Assembly (NCBI GenBank): GCA_015521265.1
Contig: WAON01000124.1
Coordinates: 1-7,352, forward strand
Length of the DNA: 7,352 nucleotides
Direction: 5' to 3'
Origin: Desulfurococcales archaeon
GTDB taxonomy: Archaea; Thermoproteota; Thermoprotei_A; Sulfolobales; Desulfurococcaceae
Below the pieces are notes generated by a model. The model was not told where the DNA came from. It ran no database searches and was given only the letters and a program-made list of their open reading frames with translations. Below are positions 6,652 through 7,352 of this stretch, piece by piece. Made by a program: the position numbers and the translations under genes. Each line of letters begins with the position of its first letter. Positions within the stretch are counted from its first letter, which is position 1.

Positions 6652-7352
6652 TTTCCTACCTCAAGTATATGCCCCTCCATATACCTGGTTTTTCCTATTA
6701 ATAACCGGCGTATTACTCATAGTTTATCTTATACATAGATCCGGGCTTCTAGCTACTTATAGGTTAAGAAAGAATTTAACTGATAGCTATGTTGACTTCC
6801 TCGCTAACTTATTGGTTTTTGAAGCTAATGGTGTTAGGCTTGATGAAGTATTAGATTATGCGTCTCGAGATAAAACGTTGTTGCCGAAGCCTTATAGTTA
6901 TATTGTTAAACTGTATATGTCAATGTCTAGGATTATCAGTGATCCATATACGATCCTCGTTAAAATATCGGATTCTCTCCCATGTAGAAGGGTTGCATCC
7001 TTCCTTAAGGGATATGCGGAAGTATTGATTACAACTAATGATACAAAACATTACGTCGAATCAGAACTTAAAAACGTAATTCAAAAACTCTACGCAGACA
7101 TATTCAACACACTATCATACATCGACTCACTATATGAGGGATTATTGATACTTCTCCTCGGCTTTATCGTTTACATGTATTTACCCCTTTCAACTATACC
7201 ATTTGAAGTAGTGTCTATTCTTTTAACATTACTCGGACTAGCTGGTTATGTGTTCGTGTATAATTTGTCTCAAAGATCTTTTTGGCCTAACAACTCTTTA
7301 TTGGATTTGTTAGCATTGCTGGTTTTAATAATAGCGCCCTTCTTCTTTAGAT
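6632..7352 (+). CDS. Pilus assembly membrane platform protein (TadC / T2SSF family), partial
   Basis: This is the integral membrane core on which the ATPase works and from which the pilus grows. The frame is open to the right edge, so the C-terminus is missing: 240 codons are visible from TTG 6632, or 236 from ATG 6644. Numbering from ATG 6644, a first membrane segment lies at about 15-30. A cytoplasmic T2SSF-like domain follows at about 40-160, with helices of the type NLLVFEANGVRLDEVLDYA (55-73) and a second repeat-like stretch RRVASFLKGYAEVLITTND (115-133). Further membrane segments are at about 166-184, 187-206 and 219-235. Full-length archaeal TadC/FlaJ-like proteins usually have a second T2SSF domain, presumably beyond the window. 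TTG 6632 is preferred over ATG 6644 (and GTG 6641) because of its well-spaced GGTGAGGAGG. It overlaps the ATPase by 20 nt (8 nt if ATG). Family assignment rests on topology, local motifs and context. Confidence 0.8.
   Translation, partial: MRGVMSNFLPQVYAPPYTWFFLLITGVLLIVYLIHRSGLLATYRLRKNLTDSYVDFLANLLVFEANGVRLDEVLDYASRDKTLLPKPYSYIVKLYMSMSRIISDPYTILVKISDSLPCRRVASFLKGYAEVLITTNDTKHYVESELKNVIQKLYADIFNTLSYIDSLYEGLLILLLGFIVYMYLPLSTIPFEVVSILLTLLGLAGYVFVYNLSQRSFWPNNSLLDLLALLVLIIAPFFFR

Noticed and set aside
1..7352. CRISPR arrays, tRNA or rRNA genes, insertion sequences.
   Set aside because: No regularly spaced repeats, cloverleaf pattern with a GGTTCGA-type arm, rRNA signature, or transposase with terminal repeats was seen on either strand.

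Overview
The window looks like a piece of a hyperthermophilic crenarchaeal genome. The genes are low in GC and rich in AGA/AGG and ATA codons. There is a type IIB topoisomerase (topoisomerase VI) operon, an archaeal-type intein and an archaeal type IV pilus locus. The protein style suggests Desulfurococcaceae, perhaps close to Staphylothermus, but that placement is from memory and was not searched.

Layout. Positions 1-222 hold no convincing gene; the only visible structure is a small hairpin. Positions 223-4568, minus strand, carry the two topoisomerase VI subunits in the order top6B then top6A, with 2 nt between them. Top6A is interrupted in frame by a 477-residue intein with a LAGLIDADG endonuclease (757-2187). 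The intein sits inside the metal-binding D-x-D motif of the Toprim domain, so the precursor cannot form an active site before splicing. Positions 4569-4726 are a 158-nt divergent promoter region with an imperfect 18-bp palindrome close to the predicted pilus transcription start. Positions 4727-7352, plus strand, are an archaeal type IV pilus operon: a class III signal-peptide pilin, a GspE/TadA-type assembly ATPase, and the first two thirds or so of a TadC/T2SSF membrane platform protein that runs off the right edge.

How the genes work together. Top6A and Top6B form an A2B2 enzyme that uses ATP to pass one duplex through a transient double-strand break. Its production here should depend on protein splicing. 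The pilus operon is a minimal assembly module of subunit, motor and membrane platform. The prepilin peptidase is not in the window.

The strongest unusual signals are the intein that splits the Toprim D-x-D, a sharp change in third-codon-position bases exactly at the intein's C-terminal junction, and the palindrome in the pilus promoter.
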